Source: Thamnidium elegans
Lineage: Eukaryota; Mucoromycota; Mucoromycetes; Mucorales; Mucoraceae
Reading direction: 5' to 3'
Length of the DNA stretch: 64,000 bases
NCBI GenBank assembly: GCA_025201345.1
Contig: JAIXMG010000017.1
Location: 186,001-250,000 of the forward strand
The notes beneath the pieces are model-generated. The model had not been told where the DNA came from, did not search any database, and worked only from the letters and a program-made list of their open reading frames with translations. The position numbers were made by a program, and so were the translations under genes. Below are positions 32,544-43,925 of the stretch, one piece after another (the first letter of the stretch is position 1; each line of letters begins with the position of its first letter).

Positions 32544-34772
32544 ATGAAGAGTGTATTCATCTTGGCTGCTTCCGCACTTATCGGATTATCCAGTGCTTAC
32601 AACGTAAGTTTTTTTTTTAAAATTCTATCGAGGATTTGGAAGACAAAAAATACTTATATGCATATAAATTTTCTATAGGATAAATGTAATGACAACATTG
32701 TCGATTGTAAGTAGAATAAAAAGATAAAAGGAGGGAAATTTCATATTCTAACAAATTCAATTAGATTGGGGTCAAAACTCCTATGGTGCTGCTAACGGTA
32801 AGGACACTGCAAACTGGCAACAACCTCTCAAGTTCTATTGTGACGATGATGCTATTGATGTTCTTCCCGTTTCCTTCCTTACTCATTTCTTCGGTGTTGG
32901 AGGCCAACCCCAAATCAATCTTGCAAACGTAAAAAAAACACCGCTATTTTTTTATTTTTTTTTAAAAAAGCCTACTTTTTCTAACTTTTTGTTTCTGTAT
33001 ATAGTATTGTAACAGTATTGATAATGCTACTTTCCCTGATACCAACTTGGCCGATTGTAGTAACCTTGCTCCCGATATCAAGTACTGTCAAGACAAGGGT
33101 AAATTGATCACCTTGTCATTAGGTGGCGCCACTGGTGGTGTCGGCTTCCCTACTGAAGCCAAGGCTGTTGAATTTGCTGATACCTTATGGAACCAATTCT
33201 TTGGTGGTAAATCCGATATCCGACCTTTCGGTGATGCCGATTTAGATGGGTAAGCTAGCAAACAAAAAAAAAATATAAAAAAAAACTGACCATCTTTTCA
33301 AAAAAAAAACTAGTGTTGATCTTGATATTGAAGGTGGTGGACCCAAATGTAAGTAACACATAAAAAAAACTTCTCCCTTTAACCAACTAACATGTATATA
33401 TATATATATAGTCTACATTCCTTTCCTTAAGAAATTGGACTCTCACTTCAAATCCGGTTCCAAGAAGTACCACGTTACTGCTGCCCCTCAATGTGTTTAC
33501 CCTGATGCCAACTTGCAAGAGACCTTGGACGGTTTCCCCTTCGACGCTGTCTACGTTCAATTCTACAACAACCCTTGTGGTCTTCAAAACTTCAACGCTC
33601 CTTCTCAATGGAACTACGGTACCTGGGATATCTGGGCCCGTACTATTTCTCCTAACCCTGACGTCAAGATCTTTATTGGTGCTCCTGCTAGTGCTACTGC
33701 CGCTGGTGGTGGATACACTGCCCCTAGCTCCTTATTGGATATCGTTAAAAAGACTCGTGATGCTTTCCCTTCATTCGGTGGTGTTATGTTCTGGGATGCC
33801 TCTCAAGCTCGTGCCAACAACCGTATTGATAAGTTCATTAAGGATGGATTAAAGTCTGGTAAAAAGTGTGATGGTAGCTTCGTCTTCCCTGAATGTAAAG
33901 ATCCTGCTTTTGTTGCTGGTAATAGTTATATGGTTGGTGCCAAGGTCTCTTATAAGTAAGTTGTATATTTTTTTGACACATATATACTTTACCCCTGAAT
34001 CTAATATATCTTTTTTTTTTTTTTGTAGAGGTTATATCTGGACTGTAAGTCGATACTGTAAAAAAAAAAAAAAAAACTTATTTATTTATACTAACTTTAT
34101 TATGTAGCCTAAATGGTGGACATCTACTACTCCTAACGGTTCTGTCAACAGTGACTGGTCTGCTAGTAAGTCTACCTACAAAACCTTCCCTTCGCCTATA
34201 TACTAACATAAATTACTCTTATAGTCAGTTCTTGTGCCGGTGGAACCCTCGGTGGTGGTAACAACTCTACTTCTACTACTACCAAGCCTACTACTACGAC
34301 TACCTCTGCCTCTGCTTCTGCCGTAACTTCTGACCCCGTTACTACTACTACATCTACCGTTACTGCTATCCCTACCGGTGATTGTGAAGCTACCGCCTGG
34401 TCCAGCACCTCTACCTACAACACCGGTATGAAGGTTGTCTACAAGAATGTTGCTTACAAGGCTGCTTGGTGGTCCTTAAACGATGCCCCTGGTGGTACCT
34501 CTGGTGCTTGGGTCAAGACCGCTAGCTGTCCTGCTATTGAAGCTAGATCTGTTGATTGTAACGCAGTCAGATGGACTAGTGTTAGAGCTTACAAGACTGG
34601 AACCAAGGTTCTTTATAAGAACAATATTTACGTCGCTCTTGAAGCCAATAACGTAAGTAACATTATTATTTTACCGAGTAGTATTTAAGAAACTAATATT
34701 TTTAAAAAAAAAATTATATAGAACCGATCTCCTGAAACCTCTACCATCTGGAGCAGAGATCGTTATTGTTAA
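32544..34772 (+). CDS. Class III (GH18) chitinase with three chitin-binding modules
   Basis: Ten exons, roughly 32544-32603, 32679-32706, 32764-32929, 33004-33249, 33314-33348, 33411-33956, 34029-34044, 34108-34165, 34225-34651 and 34722-34772; three are only 28, 35 and 16 bases. Signal peptide at residues 1-19 (MKSVFILAASALIGLSSAYN). The hevamine-type GH18 barrel shows YWGQN, LSLGGATGG, the catalytic DG-VDLDIE (Glu is the acid) and VQFYNNPC. It is followed by CBM5/12-like modules of the form Y-x2-G-x-K-V-x-Y-x-x-x-x-Y/W-x3-WW. The first ends WSAISSC, the second (after a Thr/Ser linker) contains AWWSLNDAP, and a third, at the C-terminus, lacks the Trp pair. A secreted enzyme for cell-wall remodelling or chitin use. 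Confidence 0.94.
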
Positions 34773-35042
34773 AGCGATGCAATTCTTTAGGATATTCCCC
34801 TTTATTTTATTCTACGTATTTTAACGTAACTTAACTTATTTAAATGACTCTTACAAGTAATTGATTTGCTTGTAAAAAAATGTGTTCATTTTACTATTTA
34901 TCTATCTTTTCTCTTATATTGTTGAATGTATTATTACTTTTTTACAATAAAATAAAAACTTTTTTAAAAAAAAGCCCTTTTTTTTAAAAACAAAAAAAAA
35001 ACGATATTATACATATTTATTTTTTCTATAATGTTTATTCTA

Positions 35043-36020
35043 TTATAAAGTACTAGTAGTTGTATGAACCAATTGCCCAATGATATTTACAACATCTTCA
35101 CTGTGTTCAACGCTGTATTTGGCACTAGTCTTTTTTGATAAAGGACCAACAGATACACAAAAAGCTTGACGATCATCTTGCAAAACGCGAAACATATCTT
35201 CATCTGTTTGATCATCACCAGCACACATAATGAAATCCCAAACTTGCTTTTGTTTAATACGTTTAACCACCTCTCCTTTATTAACCAACAGCGAACGAAC
35301 TTCCAAGTTCATCTTTCCAACTAATATATCTACACCTGGAATCTGAATCAATTCAGCGTGACACAATTCAGACTGTTGTTCACTACACACACACAAAAAA
35401 AATTGAGTTTAGAAAAAAGAATTGAAAATCATACGATTAAAAAACTTACGCTTCTTCTGTATTATTTGCATTACGATAATGCCATGTAATTGAAGACTTT
35501 TTTTGTTCAATCACAGTACCTGGGTTACATTTTGTATACTTTTCAAAAATCTTCATAGCGACATTTTTCCATGACATATCTGCATCTTTCAACATATCCA
35601 CCCAATCATTTAAACCTGCCTTTTTCATAAACGATCCATGTTCTGCACTAAGTCCTAAACCTGCAATCTTTGCAAGATGAGTATCTAAAAAGATTTGGTC
35701 ACGACCAGAGATGATCCAAACTGTGTTGCAAGGGTCTTTACATAACGCGTCAAGGTATTGTAATAACATGGGAGTTGGTTGAGCATCTGCTGGATTACTA
35801 ACGATGGGTGTTAAAGTTCCCTTTTTTTTTAAAAAAAACATGTATAAATTAATTGATCCAATTTCCGAATATATATATTTTTTTTAAAAAGACTTACATC
35901 GTAATCAAACAAGAATAAACGTTTTTGTGAATGTTTGTAGGCATTGTATAATACACTTGTATTTAAAGGTTGAGTATGCTGTGAATTCATAAGTTAGAAT
36001 GATAATGAAAAAGAAGATGG

Positions 36021-36054
<34 letters not shown>

Positions 36055-36505
36055 GCGTAAAAAAAAATTTCCCCAACTCTTTCTCCTATATTTCCTCTCT
36101 CTCTCCCTTAAAAAAAAAAGAACTTACAAGAGCAGAATGAAGTAAACTTGCAGCAACGGTATAATTAGTGATATCATTTATTTGTAGTTGCTTAGCACCT
36201 AGCAAAACAACCCGATCACTTGACATAACAATCTCAACAGCAGCTGTTTTTTTAAACTTTTCAAAAATTTCATTTTCAAAATAAAACACATTCTTGCCGT
36301 CTTGATATGTACGATTAGATAAAACCACAAGAGATGTATGATTGATCCATTGGGGATAATTATGTAATAATGTTTGATAACACTTTAAAATGTCTTCATC
36401 TTGATTTTGACATAGAATAACACGCTTAGATTCAAATTTTTCTTTTATAGCATTGAACTTTTGTGGTAAAAGTTTTTGTTGTTGAGAAATAAGTGTAGGA
36501 GACAT
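35043..36505 (-). CDS. Trehalose-6-phosphate phosphatase with reduced N-terminal region
   Basis: Four exons (36505 to about 36127, about 35979 to 35898, 35821 to 35450, 35391 to 35043), about 390 residues. The C-terminal two thirds is the HAD phosphatase domain: DYDGTLTPIV (nucleophile Asp), SGRD, LSAEHGSF and AGDDQTDEDMF. It removes phosphate from trehalose-6-phosphate. The N-terminal 126 residues resemble the C-terminal part of a GT20 synthase fold (KFESKRVILCQ...YPQWINHTSLVVLSN), but the donor- and acceptor-site parts that precede it in TPS1/TPS2 proteins are absent. It is therefore far shorter than yeast Tps2 (about 900). An intron splits the nucleophile motif between DYD and GTL. It shares a divergent promoter region with NAR1, 1.5 kb away. 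Confidence 0.9.
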
Positions 36506-38023
36506 CTTTTTTTAGGTGATAAAGTTAAAAATAAAAAAGAAAAAGAGGATAATCTAGTTTTATATATAACATTTTATATGTGATGATGCGGAGTTAGCCT
36601 CGGTGGTTCAGATAGAGACAAAAAAAAACCGATAACCATATCTGGTACATAATTCTGATCAAGCAATTGATAATACTTTGTACCTGATCTCTTTCTTCCT
36701 CTTATTTAAAGCTTACTCAATCCAATCTAAGCACGCTACGTATCATTACTAATTTATTGGTCACCATCATTATATCTCCTTGTGTGTATACATCAATGCA
36801 CTTTTAACAGAAAAAATGGCCTCATTCTATATTAAATAAAACTAAACCTTTTTATATTATTCAGGTACGGTGCCCCTTCCCATTAAGAGTAAAACGTTAC
36901 TTCACGTGAAATCATTTCATGTGAATAGAACTTTAAATATTTTATATAGTTTCAAGTGACAGCAGTATAAAATATTTTTATGTTTTCCCCTCTTTTTCCC
37001 AATAGTTACACGGACCTTTATAATATGTTTACTACACACTTCTAATCGTCCAATAAAAAACAATAGTACACAAAAAAAAAAAAGATCTTCTTTTGCCTCC
37101 CGCTCTCACCTTTTAAAGCAGGTCCGTTCGCATATCCCATCAAACGTTCATTTGGGCTTATCGCTTTACGTGTTATTTATTATCGTTAAATATGTATATA
37201 TTTAAAAAAAAAGAAGGGTACAAATAAAAAGAGATAACCTGTCTTATTTACTATAAATCCTTTCTCGATCAAATTAAGAAAGATAAGAGAACCTAATGTT
37301 CTAGAATCTTTTTTTTCTTTAAAAAAAAGAAGCTATAGTCCCTCTTCTTATCAATTGCCGAAATTTTATATAAAGTAATTACACACACAAGTAATAGGTA
37401 ACAATAGCCTAATTCACCAAGATAACTTGAATGTGTTACCGAAAAAAAGATACTGCAGTATCCAAAAAAGAAGGTAATATCAAAACAACACAATTTCTTT
37501 TTTAATCCGCTATCAAAAATTTAAACCCATACTACAATTCCTAACTGTTTAAGAACTTACATTTCTCTTTTACATTAAAAAAAAAAGTATGCGTTTCATT
37601 CGGCTTTTAGTAACTCGGGTGTGATAAATAGTTGTACAAACGTCCTGAATCACGTGGATCAGACCAGTTGCATCCAGTGAAAACGCTTTAGATCAAGATA
37701 ATACCTTATCTTTGCTTTTGTACTACTTTTTTCAAGACAAAAAAAAAATACTATATTTTTATTACAATTACCTGGTATTTTCATGGATCTTCTTTTTTTT
37801 TTTTTTTTTTTTTTTTTTGCTGCGTAAACATTACCAAAAATTACTTTTCTCAAAGTGAAAAAAAATAGTAGGCCCTCTCATTTTTTAACAAGAAACAATG
37901 GCGAAGATATCTATTTCTTGATTGGTATATTCGATCAGCTCCGACTTTTTCTTCATAAAAAAAAATAGCATTTTTTTTCTTTTTTTAGTTACTTTTTTAC
38001 ACTTCACTTACATTAAATAACCA
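36506..38023. other. Divergent intergenic region between the TPP gene and NAR1
   Basis: AT-rich. It holds a tRNA-like A-box stretch (36591-36619), T(n)A(n) and poly-T runs (e.g. 37794-37818) and short low-complexity frames at 37293-37493 and 37659-37853, which I judge noncoding. Confidence 0.5.
36591..36619 (+). other. tRNA 5'-half-like sequence with an A box
   Basis: The 29 bases contain TAGCCTCGGTGG-TTCAGATAGAGAC, which fits a tRNA D-arm and polymerase III A box (TRGCNNNGTGG). No B box or T-arm (GGTTCGA) follows; instead an A run comes next. Best read as a tRNA-derived relic. Confidence 0.3.
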
Positions 38024-39908
38024 ATGGCATTCTCGTCAGCACTAGTACTTACCGATCTGAACGATTATATTGCTCCTTCTCAAGCTTGTATTAAGCCAGT
38101 CGAAGTAACAAAGTCGGAAGACAAAGGACAAGTAAGCTAATAAAAAGTCCTTTAAACTTTTTTTTTTCTTTTACTAATCAACTTTTTGATCTATTAAAAA
38201 TAAATAAAAAAAAGACCGAGATCAAGGTAGATAACGAAGGAAGTTATTATGAGATCACACAAGACGGAGGAGAAGAAAAACTTGAAAAAGCTTCTATTTC
38301 TTTAGACGATTGTTTAGCCTGCAGGTAAAACTTTCCCCTCTCTTTTTTAGTAGTATGTTTAGCTGACAAATTTTATAACCAGTGGTTGCGTAACTTCAGC
38401 TGAAAGTGTTTTGATTTCGATGCAATCGCAAGAAGAATTATTCAAGATACTGGAACAAAACAAAATAGCTCTTGAGCAAAATAAACCCGAAGACTATCTT
38501 ACAATTGTTATCTCTATCAGTCCTCAGTCCAGAGCTTCATTTGCTGCTAAATACCGTTTAACTCCACTCCAAGTACACCATCGATTAGTTTATTTCTTTA
38601 AACACTTTTTAGGTGCTCATCATGTATTCGACACATCATTTACACAAGATTTATCCTTGGTAGAATCTGCTCGAGAATTTAATGATCGATTTAAACATTA
38701 TATGCAACATGGTGGAGAAGCGTTAGAGGCTGCTAAGCAACAACAAGATCTTGAAAAAGCAGTAGAGGACGGTAAACCAAAAGTAAGAGCTAGAAGAAGA
38801 AAGCCAAATGCAACTGAAGAAGCCGTTAGTGCTCAACAAGATTTACCTATGCTTGCATCTTCTTGTCCCGGTTGGGTATGTTATGCAGAAAAGACACATG
38901 GTGAAATATTACCTTTTATTACCGCTGCTAAATCTCCTCAACAAATGATGGGTTCATTAGTAAAAGATTACTTCGCAAAGAAATCTGGATTAACGTACTG
39001 TGTATATATTTATAACTTGATAACCATACGTATCCTAATTTTCTCTCTTTTTTTTTTTTAGGCCTAATCAAATATACCATGTTTCCATTATGCCATGCTA
39101 TGATAAAAAATTAGAAGCCAGTCGTCCAGATTTCTTTTTAGAGTCTTACGAAACTAGAGAAGTAGATTGTGTATTAACAACAAGCGAAATCGATAAAATG
39201 TTCCACGAAAAGAACTTGGACTTGGCAACCATGACCGAAAGTCCAATCGACGATATGTTTAACAAGGTTGGTTTAGATCCTGCAACTGGTATTGAAACCA
39301 GTTACGGAGTAGAAGGCTCATCGTCCGGCGGTGCACTTGAATATCTCTTTGCCACTGCTGCACGAGACTTATTCAATATCCCACATATCAAAGCAACTGA
39401 ATCATCTAGTCATGTACTAATCAAAATCGGTAAAAATGCTGATGTCAAGGAATACTTTTTAGTTGCTGACGATGGTAGAATATTATTGCGTTTTGCTACT
39501 GCCTATGGTTTTAGAAACATTCAGAATATTGTAAGAAAAATAAAGACTGGTAAATGTAATTACCATTATGTAGAAGTGATGGCTTGCCCCGGTGGTTGTG
39601 CTAACGGTGGTGGTCAATTACCTGCTGAATCAGAACAAGTAATTAATGCAAAGGATTGGGTATCTCATGTTGAATCTATCTACCAAACTTGTCAAGGTGT
39701 ATTACCGGAGAATAACGAAATCATTAAAAACATTTACAAGTAAGTTTTATATTTCCCCCCCCCCTTTTTTTTATATATATTATACTAACTTATTTAAAAT
39801 AGTGAATGGATTATTGATCCAAACTCTGAAAGAGCTCATCAACTTCTTCGTACTCAATACCATGCTGTTACTCAAAACTTAGGTAACCCATTAGCTACCA
39901 AGTGGTAA
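38024..39908 (+). CDS. NAR1: Cytosolic Fe-S assembly protein NAR1 (iron-only hydrogenase-like)
   Basis: Five exons (38024-38130, 38214-38324, 38383-38994, 39062-39739, 39803-39908), about 537 residues. The N-terminal [4Fe-4S] cluster ligands are one Cys in SQACIKP and three in DCLACSGC. The hydrogenase-like domain has the four H-cluster-region cysteines in [17 protein letters not shown] and [15 protein letters not shown]1 acts in the cytosolic iron-sulphur assembly (CIA) targeting route between the Nbp35/Cfd1 scaffold and Cia1-Cia2-Mms19. A Lys/Arg-rich insert ([12 protein letters not shown]) lies in the middle. The C-terminus ends NPLATKW; terminal Trp is typical of CIA-targeting tails. The third intron contains a C10 run. 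Confidence 0.96.
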
Positions 39909-40041
39909 ACACTCCTCTTTCTACTTGTTACATATAAAAGTCATAGAATAATAAATAAATATATATGAAATCGTAAATTATAGTTCAAATAAGGATTATT
40001 ATTTTTCATTTGAACAAAAGTTAATGAAAAGATTTAAAAAA

Positions 40042-40104
40042 AAATCAGTTATGAGCTACGCAACATATTTCTTTACTACTTGGATAACCATGATAATTCT
40101 AGAG
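40042..40104 (+). pseudogene. Fragment of 18S ribosomal RNA gene (relic)
   Basis: This 63-base stretch reads like the 5' part of eukaryotic 18S rRNA, from AAATCAGTTATG through CTTTACTACTTGGATAACC to TAATTCTAGAG. The last 34 bases differ from the near-universal 18S sequence, as I recall it, at only two sites (CCGTGGT read as CCATGAT, both G to A). Beyond 40104 the similarity stops. No other rRNA is nearby, so this is an inserted, decayed fragment and not a functional rRNA gene. Confidence 0.6.
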
Positions 40105-40109
40105 GTCTA

Positions 40110-40255
40110 CTGTGTCCACAGGGGGGTAGGAAGGAAGTATATAAATTCGCAGGCATAGTAGGAATTGACGAGGGGGGGGGGGGGAAGAATGATCCTCTTG
40201 TTAAAGTTGATTCAGTGACTGTAACCTCACTATTGATAAAATCACCTTGGTTTTT
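40110..40255 (+). repeat. Dispersed repeat copy A
   Basis: Similar to 43795-43925 in the same orientation. Shared elements in order are an AGAAGGAA/GGAAGGAA word, TAGT(A/T)GG, a GTT...CAG stretch and TCACTAT(CA/TG)ATAAAAT. The overlapping frame reads YKFAGIVGI and VTSLLIK, compare YRSVYIVGI and AVSLSIK in copy B. A G13 run interrupts it. Confidence 0.4.
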
Positions 40256-41246
40256 TTTGCTGTAAAATAATACAGTGATCGTATAGTGTCATAGCTATCG
40301 ATTGTAAATGAGCAAGTGGTTTGAACCGAGTAAATATAAGGTACAAGTAGTTTCGCCACGATGCAACTTTACTTACGTAATGTTTACATTTTTTTTTGCT
40401 GGCGTGTAAGTAAAACGTGTATTAAGAGAGATGTGGGAGTTTAATTTCCCTCCGCACTTTATATGTTTACTCAATTCCGATGAATATTATATAGCTACAT
40501 ATATCACTAAGCATCCATATTTTGACGTATTAAACCACTTGACTTATTATAAAAAATATTCTTGGTCTAGAAACGATTAGACAATTCTTTTATATCTAAG
40601 TTACAAAAGTTCTTTATGCCGTTCGATAGATAATTTAATTCTGCGCGAAAAGTTATGATATGTACATTAAACTTTCAAAAAAAAAAAGTTCATCATTTTG
40701 GTGATATTTTAATACACTTTAAAGATCCCACAAAAAAAAAGCATCCAATAATACCTAATGATTATTATTTTTTTTCGACTGACGAGGAAGGTCAGAAATG
40801 AGCTTATCGTAAGAGACTTTGCGTAATAATCTTCACTGCGAAAAACCTGCATGTACAAAGTTGATACAAGTAGAAACTAGTGACTTTATAAAAAAAACAG
40901 TGCGCCTTATGGGGTCAGCTTGTAATACACGAAATTACGGAAATAATGTGTCACTGTTTTTTGAGGTGACTGATTTGTGTAATATCGGGAGTGAGACAAA
41001 TAATGCAATCTAGATCATAAAAATACAAATGTGCTGTATAAGTAGTAAACCCTCGGCATTGTCGCCATTTATTTACATTTAAGAAAAAAAATTGTGTGTG
41101 ATTAAATATTGTTTTATTTATTTATTTAAAAAATAAATTAGGCTCCTGGCCTTAGTAAATATAGAGAGTAAAGTATTAGGAAAGTAGTGATGAGAACAGG
41201 TATAATAAATTCAGAAAATTAAGAAAAAAAAATGGTTTCTTTTTTT

Positions 41247-41918
41247 TTAAAAAATAGGAAGCTTAATAAAGGTAGTGGCGGGAGTGTAAAGCATAGCACA
41301 CATAAGATACCAAGCAGTAAGAGCAAGAGTGAAGGAGATCCAACCAGAAGCAAGAGTGAAGTTAACAATACCAGTTAATCCACCAATACCGCCAGTAAGG
41401 AAAGCAAGGAATACTTGAAGAAGGACGGCACGAATAAGGATAGGTTGACGGAATGTACCGAGCAAGAAAAGGAAAGCGGCAATAGCATAACCAATTTGAA
41501 CCAAGCCCATACATTTATGAACTGCTTCCATTCCACCTTGACTTATCATAAGCTCGAGAACGCCCGAGCTAGGAACCATCATAATACCAAAAGTCAAGAA
41601 GAAACCAGAGAAAGTCAACATAGTAGTGGCTGCAAATACATTGCCTGCGATGATTTCACAGATACCGCAGACAAATTGGCCCATAGCTCCATAACCGAAT
41701 GCAACACCAACTGCGACTTGAGGTAAATCAGTGATAAGGCCAGAGTTATATAAACCGAGAACAAAAGAACTAAGAGCGAAAGCGCCGAAACCAATGGGTG
41801 CAGGATTGAAAGGGATTTTACCGTGAGCGTCAGCGGAAGCGTGACCTTGAGAGCTAGGAACAGCTGCGACATCAATTTCACAATGTTCAATATCGGTTTT
41901 GTTATCCATAGAAGACAT
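41247..41918 (-). CDS. GPR1/FUN34/YaaH-family acetate/ammonium transporter
   Basis: Single-exon gene, 223 residues. A hydrophilic N-terminus (about 35 residues, Asp/Glu/Ser-rich) is followed by the family signature NPAPIGFGAFALSSFVLGLYNSG. Six predicted membrane helices fill the rest, with GYGAMGQFVCGICEIIAGNVF and the SGFFLTFG helix as recognisable family segments. Members such as Ato1/Ato2 and bacterial SatP move acetate/succinate and are linked to ammonium export. Substrate choice cannot be read from sequence alone. The start at 41918 is the only ATG ahead of the signature. A TATATATA-like stretch lies about 70 bases upstream on the minus strand. Confidence 0.93.
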   Translation of the reverse strand: MSSMDNKTDIEHCEIDVAAVPSSQGHASADAHGKIPFNPAPIGFGAFALSSFVLGLYNSGLITDLPQVAVGVAFGYGAMGQFVCGICEIIAGNVFAATTMLTFSGFFLTFGIMMVPSSGVLELMISQGGMEAVHKCMGLVQIGYAIAAFLFLLGTFRQPILIRAVLLQVFLAFLTGGIGGLTGIVNFTLASGWISFTLALTAWYLMCAMLYTPATTFIKLPIF

Positions 41919-42770
41919 ATTATTTTAATTATTTAATTGTAATATAAAAAAAAAAAAAACTGACATTTTAATCAAAAATTTGCTCTGTATATATACTAAT
42001 TATGCTGGTTTAGGTAACCATGAATGAAAAAAATCCGAACCCATCGTATACTCATGATCACGCTGATATTAGTACTCCTCCAAACAGACTTACCAAAAAG
42101 GATCGAAATGGAAGGTGCTACAGTAACCCTTTCCCCACATTTTTTTTTTTTTGGAAGAGAAAAAGAAAAATTTATGCTTTTTTTTTTTCTAACTTTTCCC
42201 AAGGTACAAAAACAAAAAACATTTCCCAATAGTTTTATAAAAATACTCTCTGTATTTTTGGGGAATATACTATAATTTTACTTATTTTGAAATAATATTT
42301 AGTTTATGTCTTTAAGCTACTGAGAAACCTTTTGACTTTATCTATTGTTTTTTTTTTATATAATGAAAACATTTAGTGTCACTTCTTGTGTGTGTAAAAC
42401 TATCAAGTCCTGTGAGACCACCCAAATGTAAAGACTTTTTAAGTTTATCCAATTAAACATATTCGCCTAATTTATTTACAATAAAAAAAAGACTTGCGGG
42501 AAGCCAAAAAACCGTAAAACTTTCGGCTTTAGCTTCCCATCACTCAAAAAAAAAAGCAATAGTTTTTTTTTCTCATAGGAAAAGCAAATAGTTTTTCTGT
42601 ACGAAACTTAATGCTTACTTTTGGGATTATTCTCTTTATGTATATATTATAATATACTAACAAAATACCCTTTCTTTTTTACTTGTTTTAGATATATTTG
42701 AGTTTTTTTTTCTGTAAAATTAAAAGCATAAAAAACAAGGTTTCCTCAAAAATAGCAAGTGTATTTGGTA

Positions 42771-42789
42771 CACACACACACACACACAC
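42771..42789 (+). repeat. (CA)n microsatellite
   Basis: Nine to ten CA units in the gene-poor region. Confidence 0.85.
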
Positions 42790-43794
42790 TTAAATTTTAT
42801 TTTACACCTCCCCTACGATAAGACAATAAAATAGAGCGGATCTTGTATTATTATTTTTTTTCCGTTTCCTTTAATGCATTAAGCTCTAGAATTAATTCAT
42901 GTTTGTAAGCGACAATCCCACGAGAGCCCAACTAGCGAAACCAAATTATTTATTTTTTCTGGGCTATTTTTTTTTTCTTCTTTTACATTTCCTATTTTCA
43001 ATACCCCATTTTCCATACTTTCTTTTTTTCACATAAAACCTATATTTAGGAGAGAAAAGTGTACATTCTATACAGTGTCTAAAAATGGGCCCGTGTATGT
43101 AATTCCCAAAGGACGGTTTTAATCATAATGATGGGGATTTTTAACATCCAGCTTTATTCAGTTGAGATTTGCCGTCTTTAGGTGATATACCTCATTCGTT
43201 CAAACATTTATTACTTACCTTCCAACCTCTCTTTTTTTTTTTTAAAAAAAAAAAGAAGATCCTTTCCAACAACTATTCGTGATAATCATAATTGAGTAAC
43301 CCAGTATATTATATTTATTAGGGCCATACATATGTCTTTACCACGATTATATATTGCAATTACTTTTTTTTTCATCTCAGGTTCCCCTCACCAAATTCTA
43401 AACTTAGACCAAATTATTATTTTATTGTATTTATTTATAAGTTTATTAAAATAAAAAGAAAAGAGAAAGTCTTTATACTTCTTATTGTATTAAAGCAAAT
43501 GTATATCTTGACAGGGATGACAGAAATGATATGTATATTTTGAGATACTTACGTTGGTGAGAAAAAAAGAAGGTTCATTTCTTTTTAAGATGGTTGAATC
43601 ACAGTAGCATTACCGTCTATTAAAAGCCTAAAATGATATATATAAAATAGAGTCTTGCGAAATATACAACATATAAACGTTACTTTCAAGTACTTAAAGA
43701 CTGAGGACTAATATTTATATCATTACAATTTATTAAAAAAAGACGAAGAATTTAAAAAAAAAATAAAGAACATTACCTCTTTCTTTGCCGTTTC

Positions 43795-43925
43795 ATCGCG
43801 GGCAAGAAGGAACATACAGGTCAGTATATATAGTTGGTATAAGTGATGCCTTTGTAAGAGGAAAAAATGTTTCTTTTAATAATGGTTCTGAATCAGCAGT
43901 ATCACTATCAATAAAATTGTTTTTA
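43795..43925 (+). repeat. Dispersed repeat copy B
   Basis: Second, diverged copy of the repeat at 40110-40255, same orientation, 3.7 kb apart. It carries the longer frame (43785-43985), with RGQEGTYRSVYIVGI near its start. Likely a remnant of a mobile or multi-copy sequence. Confidence 0.4.

Larger units (their letters stand above)
39909..41246. other. Spacer with rRNA relic and a dispersed repeat copy
   Basis: Apart from the two features listed separately (40042-40104 and about 40110-40255), it is AT-rich with short frames such as 40819-41013 that have no recognisable domain. The right part is the 3' flank of the ATO-type gene. Confidence 0.5.

Noticed and set aside
40160..40176. Second 18S rRNA word (AGGAATTGACG)
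   Set aside because: Only 11 bases, and the same place aligns with repeat copy B, which is not rRNA.
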